The notes under the pieces are model-generated. The model saw nothing but the letters and a program-made list of their open reading frames with translations, did no database searches and had not been told where the DNA came from. From assembly GCA_002381565.1 (NCBI GenBank), contig DFWZ01000002.1, positions 17,216 through 52,679 of the forward strand: 35,464 nt of DNA, written 5' to 3'. A program made the position numbers and the translations under genes. This DNA comes from Gallionella sp. UBA4121 (GTDB taxonomy: Bacteria > Pseudomonadota > Gammaproteobacteria > Burkholderiales > Gallionellaceae). This document shows positions 1 through 7,196 of this stretch, in pieces (position 1 is the first letter of the stretch; each line of letters begins with the position of its first letter).

Positions 1-26
1 TTGTCAATTGACAATTGACAATTGTC
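1..26. repeat. CAATTGA tandem/palindromic repeat overlapping the tpx stop
   Basis: The motif CAATTG occurs three times at 7-bp spacing (5-10, 12-17, 19-24). Positions 1-14 and 17-26 are each perfect palindromes. The tpx stop codon (4-6, minus strand) lies inside, so the last tpx codons come from repeat sequence. The array may continue beyond the window edge. Confidence 0.6.
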
Positions 27-540
27 GTAGCGCTGCGTCGTAGTTCGGTTCATGGGTGATGTCGGAGACGAGTTCGGCGTGCAGCACGCGGTCTTTTTCA
101 TCGAGCACCAGTACGGCGCGCGCGGTCAGGCCTGCCAGTGCGGTGTCGGCGATCTTCACGCCGTAATTGCGCATGAAGTCGCGCCCGCGCATCAGCGACA
201 GTGGAATGACATTTGCAAGACCTTCGGCCACGCAGAAACGGCTCATCGCAAACGGCAGATCTGCCGAGATCACCAGCACCACGGTATTGTCCAGTTTGTT
301 CGCTGCCTCGTTGAATTTGCGCGTCGACGTCGCGCACACGGCGGTATCGAGGCTGGGTACGATGTTGAGCACCTTGCGGCGACCAGCGAAGCTTTGCAGT
401 GTCACATCTTTCAGGTCACGATCCACCAGCGTGAACGCCGGGGCGATTTGCCCCACAGCTGGAAAGGTGCCGTACAAGGTGACGGGCGCGCCGTCCAGGG
501 TGACGGCATCTTTATCGGCAATGTCTTTTTTCTTGGTCAT
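4..540 (-). CDS. tpx: Thiol peroxidase Tpx (atypical 2-Cys peroxiredoxin)
   Basis: Reduces hydrogen peroxide and organic peroxides with electrons from thioredoxin; expected in cytoplasm or periplasm. The 178-aa product aligns along its length with E. coli Tpx as remembered. The peroxidatic cysteine is C69 in VPSLDTAVCATS and the resolving cysteine C103 in SRFCVAEGL, matching the C61/C95 pair of the family. The start is the ATG at 540 (MTKKKD). An upstream TTG in frame at 651 would add residues read from repeat-like DNA and is rejected. The chosen start gives about ten more N-terminal residues than E. coli Tpx, and no signal peptide is visible. It lies 132 bp after gcvP in the same direction, so it may be co-transcribed with the glycine cleavage operon or have its own promoter in that spacer. 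The last codons run into the CAATTGA repeat. Confidence 0.93.
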   Translation of the reverse strand: MTKKKDIADKDAVTLDGAPVTLYGTFPAVGQIAPAFTLVDRDLKDVTLQSFAGRRKVLNIVPSLDTAVCATSTRKFNEAANKLDNTVVLVISADLPFAMSRFCVAEGLANVIPLSLMRGRDFMRNYGVKIADTALAGLTARAVLVLDEKDRVLHAELVSDITHEPNYDAALRQLSIVN

Positions 541-559
541 AGTGTGTGTCCTTATTCTT

Positions 560-665
560 AGTTCCTTCCTCACGACAGGGGGAAGGGCAGGATGGGGGTT
601 GAGTTGCGTGATCTCAATGTGGCTACCCCGTCCCTGACCCTCCACCTGCAAGAGGGGAGGGAATA
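560..665. repeat. GC-rich palindromic intergenic repeats between gcvP and tpx
   Basis: The spacer holds two hairpin-capable segments: CCTTCC (564-569) with GGAAGG (581-586), and CCCTCC (638-643) with GGAGGG (656-661). They resemble the C/G-rich palindromes seen inside gcvT and gatB. Neither is followed by a T-run on the minus strand, so neither looks like an intrinsic terminator. Confidence 0.45.
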
Positions 666-672
666 TCGCGTG

Positions 673-3525
673 TTAAATGTAGGAGTCGATCGGCGGGCAG
701 GAGCAGATCAGGTTCTTGTCGCCGTACACATTATCCACGCGCGCGACGGCTGGCCAGAATTTATTCTCGCGCACCCAGGGCAGCGGGTAAGCCGCCTGTT
801 CACGCGTATAGGGCCGGTTCCAGTCGCTGCACACCACAGCTTTCGCGGTATGCGGCGCATGTTTGATTATATTGTCTTTTTTGTCTGCGCGGCCTGCGAT
901 AATTTCGTCGATCTCGCCGCGTATGGCGATCATCGCATCAATGAAACGGTCCAGTTCAGCCTTCGATTCGCTCTCGGTCGGTTCGACCATCAGGGTGTCC
1001 ACTACAGGGAATGACGTGGTCGGCGCATGGAAGCCGTAATCCATCAGGCGCTTGGCGATATCGGCGACTTCTATGCCTGCATCGCGTTTGAAGTCGACGC
1101 ACTGGAGAATCATCTCGTGTGCGCAACGACCGTTTTCACCCGCGTACAGGGTCGAATAATGATCCTTCAGTGATTCCTTGATGTAGTTGGCGTTGAGTAT
1201 CGCCATGCGGGTCGCCTCTTTAAGACCCGTGCCGCCCATCATCTTGATGTATCCATAGGAGACCAGCAGGATCAAGGCGCTGCCGTACGGTGCGGCTGAC
1301 ACCGCGTGGATACCTTGCTCGCCGCCAGTCTTGACTACGGGGTGCGAAGGCAAAAACGGTGTCAGATGCGCCGCCACGCCGATAGGACCCGCGCCCGGTC
1401 CGCCACCGCCGTGAGGGATCGCGAAAGTCTTGTGCAGGTTGAGGTGGCACACGTCAGCGCCGATATTGCCGGGGCTGGTCAGGCCCACCTGCGCATTCAT
1501 GTTGGCGCCGTCCATGTAAACCTGTCCGCCGTTCTGGTGGATGATGCGGGTGATGTCCATGATGGATTCTTCATACACGCCGTGCGTGCTGGGATAGGTC
1601 ACCATCAGGCACGACAGGTTGTCGCGATGCAGTTCGGCTTTTTCGCGCAGATCTGCCACGTCGATGTTGCCGTTTTTGTCGCATTTCACCACCACGATGT
1701 TCATGCCGCACATGGCTGCGCTGGCAGGATTGGTGCCGTGCGCCGAGGAAGGAATAAGGGCTACGTTGCGCTGACCTTCGCCGCGTGAACGGTGGTACGC
1801 CTGAATCACCAGCAGACCTGCGTATTCGCCGGATGCGCCGCTGTTGGGCTGAAAACTCATCTGCGCGAAGCCGGTGATCTCGGACAATGCCGCGTCAAGC
1901 CCTGCGATGACTTCCTGATAACCTGCTGCCTGCTCCACCGGCACGAAGGGGTGCAGGTTGGCAAATTCAGGCCAGGTCAGCGCCAGCAGTTCGGAGGCCG
2001 CGTTGAGCTTCATGGTGCAGGAACCTAAAGCGATCATCGAGTGGGTCAGCGACAGGTCCTTGTTCTCCAGTCGCTTGATGTAGCGCATCATCAGCGTTTC
2101 AGAATGGTGGGAGCTGAACACCGGATGCGTCAGAATGGCCGATTTTCTGACCTTGATGCGCATCGTCTGGCCAGCTACCTGCGCCTCGCTCAATCTGGGC
2201 GCCGGTTTTTCCGCAGCTTGCGCGAACACCTTGATGATGGCGTTCAGATCGGCTATCGACGTGGTCTGATCCAGCGCAATCCCCAAACCCTCATTGCTGT
2301 AACGAAAGTTGATTTCTGCTGACTCAGCTAGCGCCTGGATTTTGACGTTGTCGGTATGCAGCAGTTTCAGCGTGTCGAAGAAGCTGTCATGGGCAACATT
2401 GAAGCCCAGCTTCTTCAATTCACCGGCAAGTGCAACGGCGGACAGATGAACATGTCGTGCGATGCCGCGCAGCCCGTCTGCGCCGTGATATACCGCATAC
2501 ATGCTGGCCATGATCGCCAGCAACGCCTGTGCGGTGCAGATATTGGAGGTGGCTTTCTCGCGGCGGATGTGTTGTTCGCGCGTTTGCAGCGCCATGCGCA
2601 GCGCAGGATTGCCGTCTGCATCTACCGACACGCCGATGATGCGTCCCGGCATCGAGCGTTTGTGTGCATCACGGCAGGCAAAGTAAGCCGCGTGCGGTCC
2701 GCCGTAACCCATCGGTACACCGAAGCGTTGTGTTGAACCCAGTACGATATCCGCACCCCATTCGCCCGGCGGGGTGAGCAAGACCAGGCTCAGGATGTCG
2801 GCTGCCACCGCGATGGTCATGCCGTGTTGCTTCGCGCGCCCGACGAAATCGACATAGTCATGCACCACGCCATTGGCAGCAGGGTATTGCAACAGTGCGC
2901 CATACAGCTTGTCGCTCAGGGTGACCGTCTTGAAGTCGCCGATCACAAGTTCTATGCCCAGCGGACGGGCTCTGGTTTTGAGCAATTCGATGGTTTGCGG
3001 AAAACATTCATTTGATACGAAGAAACTGTTCTTGTCTGCATTTTCGCGCGAGCGCAGGCCATGCAGCATGGTCATGGCCTCAGCGGCGGCGGTCGCCTCA
3101 TCCAGCAGGGACGCATTGGCGATTTCCATCCCGGTCAGATCCACCACCATGGTCTGGAAATTCAGCAGCGCCTCCAGGCGGCCCTGGGCGATCTCGGCCT
3201 GATAGGGCGTATAGGCGGTGTACCAGCCCGGGTTTTCCAAAACGTTGCGCTGAATTACGGGCGGCAGAACCGTATCGTAATAACCCAGTCCGATGTAACT
3301 CTTGTATAACTTGTTTTTCGCCGCAATACCTCTGAGATGCGAAAGATATGCGTATTCCGACATGCCGGCTGCAAGGTTCAGCGGTTGTTTTAAACGGATC
3401 GCAGCAGGAATGGTCTGGTCGATCAGCGCGTCGAGTGACGGCGCGTCGATTTTCCGCAACATGTCCTGAACGTCCCTGGAGGTGGGGCCATTGTGGCGAT
3501 TTACAAATTGGTCAGTGTGGGTCAT
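673..3525 (-). CDS. gcvP: Glycine dehydrogenase (decarboxylating), P-protein
   Basis: PLP enzyme of the glycine cleavage system. It decarboxylates glycine and passes the aminomethyl group to lipoylated GcvH. At 950 aa it is the single-chain, fused form (E. coli is about 957 aa). The N-terminal half begins FVNRHNGPT. The C-terminal half carries the PLP-binding lysine K699 in HLNLHKTF, followed by the glycine-rich PHGGGGPG segment. The start ATG at 3525 has no obvious Shine-Dalgarno sequence. The 112-bp spacer to gcvH contains short GATCC-type repeats and a small hairpin, without a strong terminator, so read-through from the riboswitch-controlled promoter upstream of gcvT is expected. No frameshift or truncation was seen. 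Confidence 0.97.
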   Translation of the reverse strand: MTHTDQFVNRHNGPTSRDVQDMLRKIDAPSLDALIDQTIPAAIRLKQPLNLAAGMSEYAYLSHLRGIAAKNKLYKSYIGLGYYDTVLPPVIQRNVLENPGWYTAYTPYQAEIAQGRLEALLNFQTMVVDLTGMEIANASLLDEATAAAEAMTMLHGLRSRENADKNSFFVSNECFPQTIELLKTRARPLGIELVIGDFKTVTLSDKLYGALLQYPAANGVVHDYVDFVGRAKQHGMTIAVAADILSLVLLTPPGEWGADIVLGSTQRFGVPMGYGGPHAAYFACRDAHKRSMPGRIIGVSVDADGNPALRMALQTREQHIRREKATSNICTAQALLAIMASMYAVYHGADGLRGIARHVHLSAVALAGELKKLGFNVAHDSFFDTLKLLHTDNVKIQALAESAEINFRYSNEGLGIALDQTTSIADLNAIIKVFAQAAEKPAPRLSEAQVAGQTMRIKVRKSAILTHPVFSSHHSETLMMRYIKRLENKDLSLTHSMIALGSCTMKLNAASELLALTWPEFANLHPFVPVEQAAGYQEVIAGLDAALSEITGFAQMSFQPNSGASGEYAGLLVIQAYHRSRGEGQRNVALIPSSAHGTNPASAAMCGMNIVVVKCDKNGNIDVADLREKAELHRDNLSCLMVTYPSTHGVYEESIMDITRIIHQNGGQVYMDGANMNAQVGLTSPGNIGADVCHLNLHKTFAIPHGGGGPGAGPIGVAAHLTPFLPSHPVVKTGGEQGIHAVSAAPYGSALILLVSYGYIKMMGGTGLKEATRMAILNANYIKESLKDHYSTLYAGENGRCAHEMILQCVDFKRDAGIEVADIAKRLMDYGFHAPTTSFPVVDTLMVEPTESESKAELDRFIDAMIAIRGEIDEIIAGRADKKDNIIKHAPHTAKAVVCSDWNRPYTREQAAYPLPWVRENKFWPAVARVDNVYGDKNLICSCPPIDSYI

Positions 3526-3637
3526 AGGATCAAAAAAACAGGATTGAGGATCGAAAAACCAGTGGTGAGGATCGGGATTTGTGGATCGAAGAGCGGGTTT
3601 ACCCCCGCTCCTGAATCCTGAATTCTCGATCCTGCTT

Positions 3638-4027
3638 CTAGTGTGCTTCGCTGTCGACTACGGCCTGGTAGGCGGCAGCATCCATCAGCGCGTCGAGGTC
3701 AGCCGGATTGTCGGGTTTCATCCTGAACATCCATGCGGCGTAAGGATCTTCATTGATGGCTTCCGGGCTTCCATCCAGCACCCCGTTGACTTCGGTCACG
3801 GTCCCCGAGATCGGGGCGTATACGTCGGCAGCGGCTTTTACTGATTCCACCACCGCGCATTCTTCACGTGCCTTCAGATGACGTCCGACCGCGGGGGCCT
3901 CGACGAACACCATGTCGCCCAGCAATTCCTGTGCATGTTGCGTGATGCCGATGCTGACCGTGCCGTCAGCTTCGGTTTTGACCCATTCGTGGGATGGGGT
4001 GTATTTCAGGTTGGATGGGTTACTCAT
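3638..4027 (-). CDS. gcvH: Glycine cleavage system H protein
   Basis: Small lipoyl carrier that shuttles the aminomethyl intermediate from GcvP to GcvT and is reoxidised by dihydrolipoamide dehydrogenase (not in this window). The 129-aa length is typical. The lipoyl-attachment lysine is K64 in VVESVKAA. The start at 4027 is preceded by AAGGAG at suitable spacing, the clearest ribosome binding site of the operon. It is the middle gene of gcvT-gcvH-gcvP, all on the minus strand. The 71-bp gap to gcvT holds a short CGTAAGT tandem repeat with an inverted copy. Confidence 0.97.
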   Translation of the reverse strand: MSNPSNLKYTPSHEWVKTEADGTVSIGITQHAQELLGDMVFVEAPAVGRHLKAREECAVVESVKAAADVYAPISGTVTEVNGVLDGSPEAINEDPYAAWMFRMKPDNPADLDALMDAAAYQAVVDSEAH

Positions 4028-4037
4028 GAGAATCTCC

Positions 4038-4093
4038 TTTATTCGTAAGTCGTAAGTCGTAAGTCATAGCCGGCTTTAGCTAATAACTTACGT
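4038..4093. repeat. CGTAAGT direct repeats with inverted copy (gcvT-gcvH spacer)
   Basis: The motif CGTAAGT is repeated three times head to tail after 4041. An inverted ACTTACG follows near 4086, so the transcript could form a weak hairpin. It is the same style of AAGT-rich repeat as the mreB-mreC spacer. Confidence 0.4.
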
Positions 4094-4098
4094 CTGCT

Positions 4099-5244
4099 TT
4101 ATAAACAGCCCTTGCCATTTCTTGCGAACGGATACTTTACCACCTGTGCGCTCAGCATTTTATCGCGAACCGCAACTTGTACCGTGTCGCCGATTGCAAC
4201 CTCTTTTGGCACGCGGGCCAGTGCGATGGATTTCTCCAGTGTGGGCGAGTAGCTGCCGCTGGTGATCTCGCCAATCCCATGTGTCGTGTGCACTTTCTGA
4301 TGTCCGCGCAACACGCCGCGATCTGTCAGCACTAGTCCTACCAGGCGGCTCGCAGGCGGATGGGCCAGCAAGGCTTCCTTGCCGATGAAGTCGCGGGGAC
4401 TGGTCAGGTCCACCGTCCAGGCAAGACCCGATTCCAGCGGACCCACGCTCTCGTCCATGTCCTGTCCGTAGAGGTTCATGCCCGCTTCCAGGCGCAGCGT
4501 GTCGCGCGCGCCCAGACCGATGGGTTTCACCCCTTTTTCTGCCAGCGTTGCCCAGAAAAACGGCGCGGCTTTGGCCGGAATCATGATCTCAAAACCGTCT
4601 TCCCCGGTGTAGCCGGTGCGCGCGATGAACATCGTACCCATTTCTACCGCACTGAAAGGGATCAGGCTCTCGGTCAGTTCGCGGCTGCCGGGCAGCGCTT
4701 CCCAGACTTTCGCACGCGCATTCGGGCCTTGCACGGCGATCATCGCCAGATCATCACGCGAGGTGATGGTCAGCCCCCTTTCCAACTTTCCCCCTTCTGA
4801 GGGGGAAAGGGCAGCCGCCGCATTTCCCGATGGGAGATGCCCTTTGAATTCCTTGGCTTGTTCTTTCATCCACGCGATGTCCTTGTCAGCCGTGCCTGCG
4901 TTGACCACGATGCGGAACCATTCCTCGCTCATGAAATAGATAATCAGATCGTCGATCACGCCGCCATCCGGACGCAGCATGGTGGAATACAGCGCCTTGC
5001 CCGGCTGCGTGAGCTTGTCGGCGTTGTTCGCCAGCAGGTAGCGCAAAAAGGCGCGCACGCCCTCGCCTTTTACATCGACCACGCGCATGTGGCACACGTC
5101 GAACATGCCGCAATCGTTGCGCACCTGATGGTGTTCGTCGATCTGGGAACCGTAATTCACCGGCATGTCCCAGCCGCCGAAATCCACCATTTTTGCGCCC
5201 ATCGCGCGGTGTGCTGCATTTAAAGGAGTCGTTTTAAGAGTCAT
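4099..5244 (-). CDS. gcvT: Aminomethyltransferase, glycine cleavage T protein
   Basis: Transfers the one-carbon unit from aminomethyl-lipoyl-GcvH to tetrahydrofolate, releasing ammonia. The product is 381 aa against about 364 for E. coli GcvT. The N-terminal MTLKTTPLNAAHRAMGAKMV and the VIDDL segment (96-100) are family hallmarks. FDVCHM replaces the more usual FDVSHM. Residues about 135-157 have no counterpart in E. coli GcvT as remembered; the DNA there contains a perfect palindrome and explains the extra length. The start is the ATG at 5244. The frame stays open to 5400, but that part overlaps the riboswitch terminator and aptamer and is not coding. First gene of the gcvTHP operon, with weak SD. 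Confidence 0.95.
   Translation of the reverse strand: MTLKTTPLNAAHRAMGAKMVDFGGWDMPVNYGSQIDEHHQVRNDCGMFDVCHMRVVDVKGEGVRAFLRYLLANNADKLTQPGKALYSTMLRPDGGVIDDLIIYFMSEEWFRIVVNAGTADKDIAWMKEQAKEFKGHLPSGNAAAALSPSEGGKLERGLTITSRDDLAMIAVQGPNARAKVWEALPGSRELTESLIPFSAVEMGTMFIARTGYTGEDGFEIMIPAKAAPFFWATLAEKGVKPIGLGARDTLRLEAGMNLYGQDMDESVGPLESGLAWTVDLTSPRDFIGKEALLAHPPASRLVGLVLTDRGVLRGHQKVHTTHGIGEITSGSYSPTLEKSIALARVPKEVAIGDTVQVAVRDKMLSAQVVKYPFARNGKGCL
4774..4843 (-). repeat. Palindromic element inserted in frame in gcvT
   Basis: The core at 4786-4809 pairs CTTTCCCCC with GGGGGAAAG around a 6-nt loop. It encodes roughly residues 135-157 of GcvT (LSPSEGGKLERG and flanks), between a helix ending EFK and the conserved TSRDDLAMIAVQGP segment. 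The frame is intact. Confidence 0.55.
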
Positions 5245-5261
5245 GTAGGCTTTCGGCAGAT

Positions 5262-5293
5262 AAAAAAGGCGCAGCACGATATCGTGCTGCGCC
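5262..5293 (-). terminator. Intrinsic terminator/attenuator of the glycine riboswitch
   Basis: On the minus strand a perfect 26-nt palindrome (5268-5293, arms starting GGCGCAGCACG) is followed directly by six T residues (5262-5267). It begins two bases after the P1 3' strand of aptamer 2 and ends 18 nt before the gcvT start. It is therefore the likely expression platform. Whether glycine favours read-through (as in the Bacillus gcvT leader) was not established from the sequence. Confidence 0.85.
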
Positions 5294-5295
5294 CC

Positions 5296-5632
5296 ATCTG
5301 TCCTTGGTACCTGAGAGATTACAAAAATGGTCATTCCGGGGCAGACCTGGAAACGAGCCACAAGTGGCGAGTTTCGAGGTACGGCCATCCAGTAATTCAA
5401 CTAAATTTCCGCTTGATGAAACTACTAGCCATTCGACTAGGTTGCCCCAATACGACAACCAAGTCGTTGGTTATTCGCGGAAATGACGACTTTTGCGTGC
5501 CCCTTCGGTGGCAGGTTTTCCCTGCGCTCTCCAGATTTGCCTGTGCCAATAGTCCTTTTGCCTGAGCGGTTACGGGTGTTACGCCTTCGGCGGTGGTAGC
5601 AAAACCACGCTCTCCCATTGGTCTGAACGGCA
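5296..5632 (-). ncRNA. Tandem glycine riboswitch (gcvT leader) with enlarged aptamer 2
   Basis: Aptamer 1 (5546-5621) has P1 CCAAU/AUUGG, the GGGAGAGC start, CCACCGCCGAAGG and GCUCAGGCAAAAGGAC. A 9-nt linker leads to aptamer 2 (5296-5536) with P1 AUCUG/CAGAU, GGAGAGCGC, CCACCGAAGGGGCA and CUCUCAGGUACCAAGGACAG. These are the conserved blocks of the glycine riboswitch family (gcvT motif). Aptamer 2 spans 241 nt instead of about 100. A helix GUCAUUUCCG (5478-5487) with CGGAAUGAC (5330-5338) extends one arm, and about 139 nt of extra, hairpin-rich RNA sits inside it. The riboswitch leads straight into the terminator and gcvT. Confidence 0.92.
5339..5477 (-). other. Structured insert within glycine riboswitch aptamer 2
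   Basis: The extra RNA can fold further. GGGGCA-ACCU (5439-5448) pairs with AGGU-C-UGCCCC (5338-5348). GAAAC-UC-GCCA...UGGC-UC-GUUUC forms a symmetrical hairpin (5350-5375). CUAG pairs with CUAG (5425-5440). AGUAGUUU can pair with GAAUUACU. It shares the 12-mer AAGTGGCGAGTT (plus strand, 5363-5374) with the mreB-mreC spacer, which hints at an intergenic repeat origin. Confidence 0.6.
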
Positions 5633-5638
5633 GCGCGA

Positions 5639-5667
5639 ATTATGCTGCAAAGGCCAAAACCTGACAA
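5639..5667 (-). promoter_or_regulatory. Sigma70-type promoter of the gcvTHP leader
   Basis: On the minus strand a -35 box TTGTCA (5662-5667) and a -10 box CATAAT (5639-5644) are separated by exactly 17 bp. Transcription would start near 5632, just before aptamer 1. The promoter lies within 40 bp of the gatB stop codon. Confidence 0.75.
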
Positions 5668-5675
5668 CGAATATT

Positions 5676-7187
5676 TTATCCCGCCAGTTTTTTCAACAGC
5701 ACTTCGTTCAGTTGCGCTGGATTCGCCTTGCCCTTGCTGGCCTTCATCGCCAGACCTACGAAGAAACCGAACAGCTTGTCTTTGCCGGAACGATATTCAG
5801 CGACCTTGTCGGCATTGGCGGCGATGATCTCGTCTACCAGCGCTTCAATCGCACCGGAATCCGATACCTGCTTCAATCCTTTGGATTCGATGATGGCATC
5901 AGCCTCGCCGCCCTCCGCCCATAAAGTACGAAACACTTCTTTCGCGCCGGAGTTGGAAATGGTGCTGTCCGCAATGCGCGCCAGCATGCCGCTCATCTGT
6001 TGCGGGGTGACCGGACATTGCGCCATCTCCAGTCCGTCGCGATTGAGCTGGGCGCTGACTTCGCCGATGATCCAGTTTGCGCACAGTTTGGCAGGAGTAG
6101 AAGATTGATTTTCACGTTCGCCTCCTCGCACGCTTGCGGGAGAGGACTGAGGTGAGGGGGATACCGCAGCGACGCACACATCGAAGAAGTCCGCCATTTC
6201 GCGTGAGCTGGTCAGGCTGTTAGCGTCGTAAGCTGATAAAGCCAGTTCGTTCACGTAGCGTGCGCGGCGGGCTACAGGCAGTTCCGGCAGCGTGGCGCGC
6301 ACCGCTTCCAGCATGGCAGGCGTGATGTCCAGCGGCAGTAAATCAGGGTCGGGGAAGTAACGGTAGTCGTGCGCGTCTTCCTTGCTGCGCATCGCGCGCG
6401 TCTCGCCGGTATCCGGATTGAACAGGATGGTGGCCTGATGGATTGTTCCGCCGCTCTCGATTGTGTCGATCTGCCACTGCACTTCATAATCGATCGCCTG
6501 CTGCATGAACTTGAACGAGTTGAGGTTCTTGATCTCGCGGCGCGTGCCGAGCGGCTCGCCGGGGCGACGAACCGACACGTTGACGTCGCAGCGGAACGAG
6601 CCTTCCTGCATATTGCCGTCAGAGATACCGATCCAGCGCACCAGCGTGTGCAACGTTTTTGCATAAGCCACTGCCTCTGCGGCAGAGCACATGTCAGGCT
6701 CGGATACGATTTCAAGCAGCGGCGTGCCGGCACGATTCAGATCGACGCCGGTCATGCCCTGTGATGCGCCGTGTACCGATTTTCCCGCGTCTTCTTCCAG
6801 ATGGGCGCGAGTGATGCGCACTACCTTTTCATAAGGTTTGGCGTTGCCCGACAAAGGTTCAACCTGAATGGCAAGCTGCCCCATGCCCACGACCGGCAGG
6901 TCGAACTGGCTGATCTGGTAGCCCTTGGGCAAATCAGGATAGAAATAGTTTTTGCGTGCGAATATCGAGCGCGGCGCGATATGCGCACCGACTGCCAGAC
7001 CGAACTTGATGGCGCGTTCGACCGCTCCCTTGTTTAATACCGGCAGCACGCCGGGCAGTGCGATGCTCACCGCATCCGCCTGTGTGTTGGGCTCGGCACC
7101 ATACGTGGTGGAGGCGCCAGAAAAAATTTTGGTGTGGGTGGAGAGTTGCGTATGCACTTCCAGCCCGATGACTGTTTCCCAGGACAT
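5676..7187 (-). CDS. gatB: Asp-tRNA(Asn)/Glu-tRNA(Gln) amidotransferase subunit B
   Basis: Subunit B of the GatCAB amidotransferase, which converts mischarged Glu-tRNA(Gln) and/or Asp-tRNA(Asn) to the amidated form. GatB binds the tRNA and activates the acyl group. The N-terminus WETVIGLEVHTQL and the YFYPDLPKGYQISQ block are diagnostic. The C-terminal helical/YqeY-like part ends ANPAQLNEVLLKKLAG. It is 503 aa where about 480 is usual. The excess is explained by residues about 342-364 (SPSPQSSPASVRGGEREN and flanks), encoded by a palindromic repeat-like segment. The gene starts 9 nt after gatA stops, and the stop codon forms part of the ribosome site TAAGGAAA. It is the last gene of gatC-gatA-gatB. 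Confidence 0.96.
   Translation of the reverse strand: MSWETVIGLEVHTQLSTHTKIFSGASTTYGAEPNTQADAVSIALPGVLPVLNKGAVERAIKFGLAVGAHIAPRSIFARKNYFYPDLPKGYQISQFDLPVVGMGQLAIQVEPLSGNAKPYEKVVRITRAHLEEDAGKSVHGASQGMTGVDLNRAGTPLLEIVSEPDMCSAAEAVAYAKTLHTLVRWIGISDGNMQEGSFRCDVNVSVRRPGEPLGTRREIKNLNSFKFMQQAIDYEVQWQIDTIESGGTIHQATILFNPDTGETRAMRSKEDAHDYRYFPDPDLLPLDITPAMLEAVRATLPELPVARRARYVNELALSAYDANSLTSSREMADFFDVCVAAVSPSPQSSPASVRGGERENQSSTPAKLCANWIIGEVSAQLNRDGLEMAQCPVTPQQMSGMLARIADSTISNSGAKEVFRTLWAEGGEADAIIESKGLKQVSDSGAIEALVDEIIAANADKVAEYRSGKDKLFGFFVGLAMKASKGKANPAQLNEVLLKKLAG
6100..6166 (-). repeat. Palindromic repeat-like segment inserted in frame in gatB
   Basis: It contains an imperfect hairpin at 6121-6145 (CCTC/GAGG outer arm, CGC/GCG inner arm). 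The C-rich, Pro/Ser-coding content is unlike the surrounding gene. It encodes about 23 residues between FFDVCVAA and PAKLCANWIIGE, where other GatB proteins are continuous as remembered. Confidence 0.55.
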
Positions 7188-7196
7188 AATGTTTCC

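Noticed and set aside
5245..5400. Open frame extending gcvT upstream by 52 codons
   Set aside because: It overlaps the terminator hairpin, T-run and 3' part of the riboswitch; GcvT homology begins at MTLKTTPLN.
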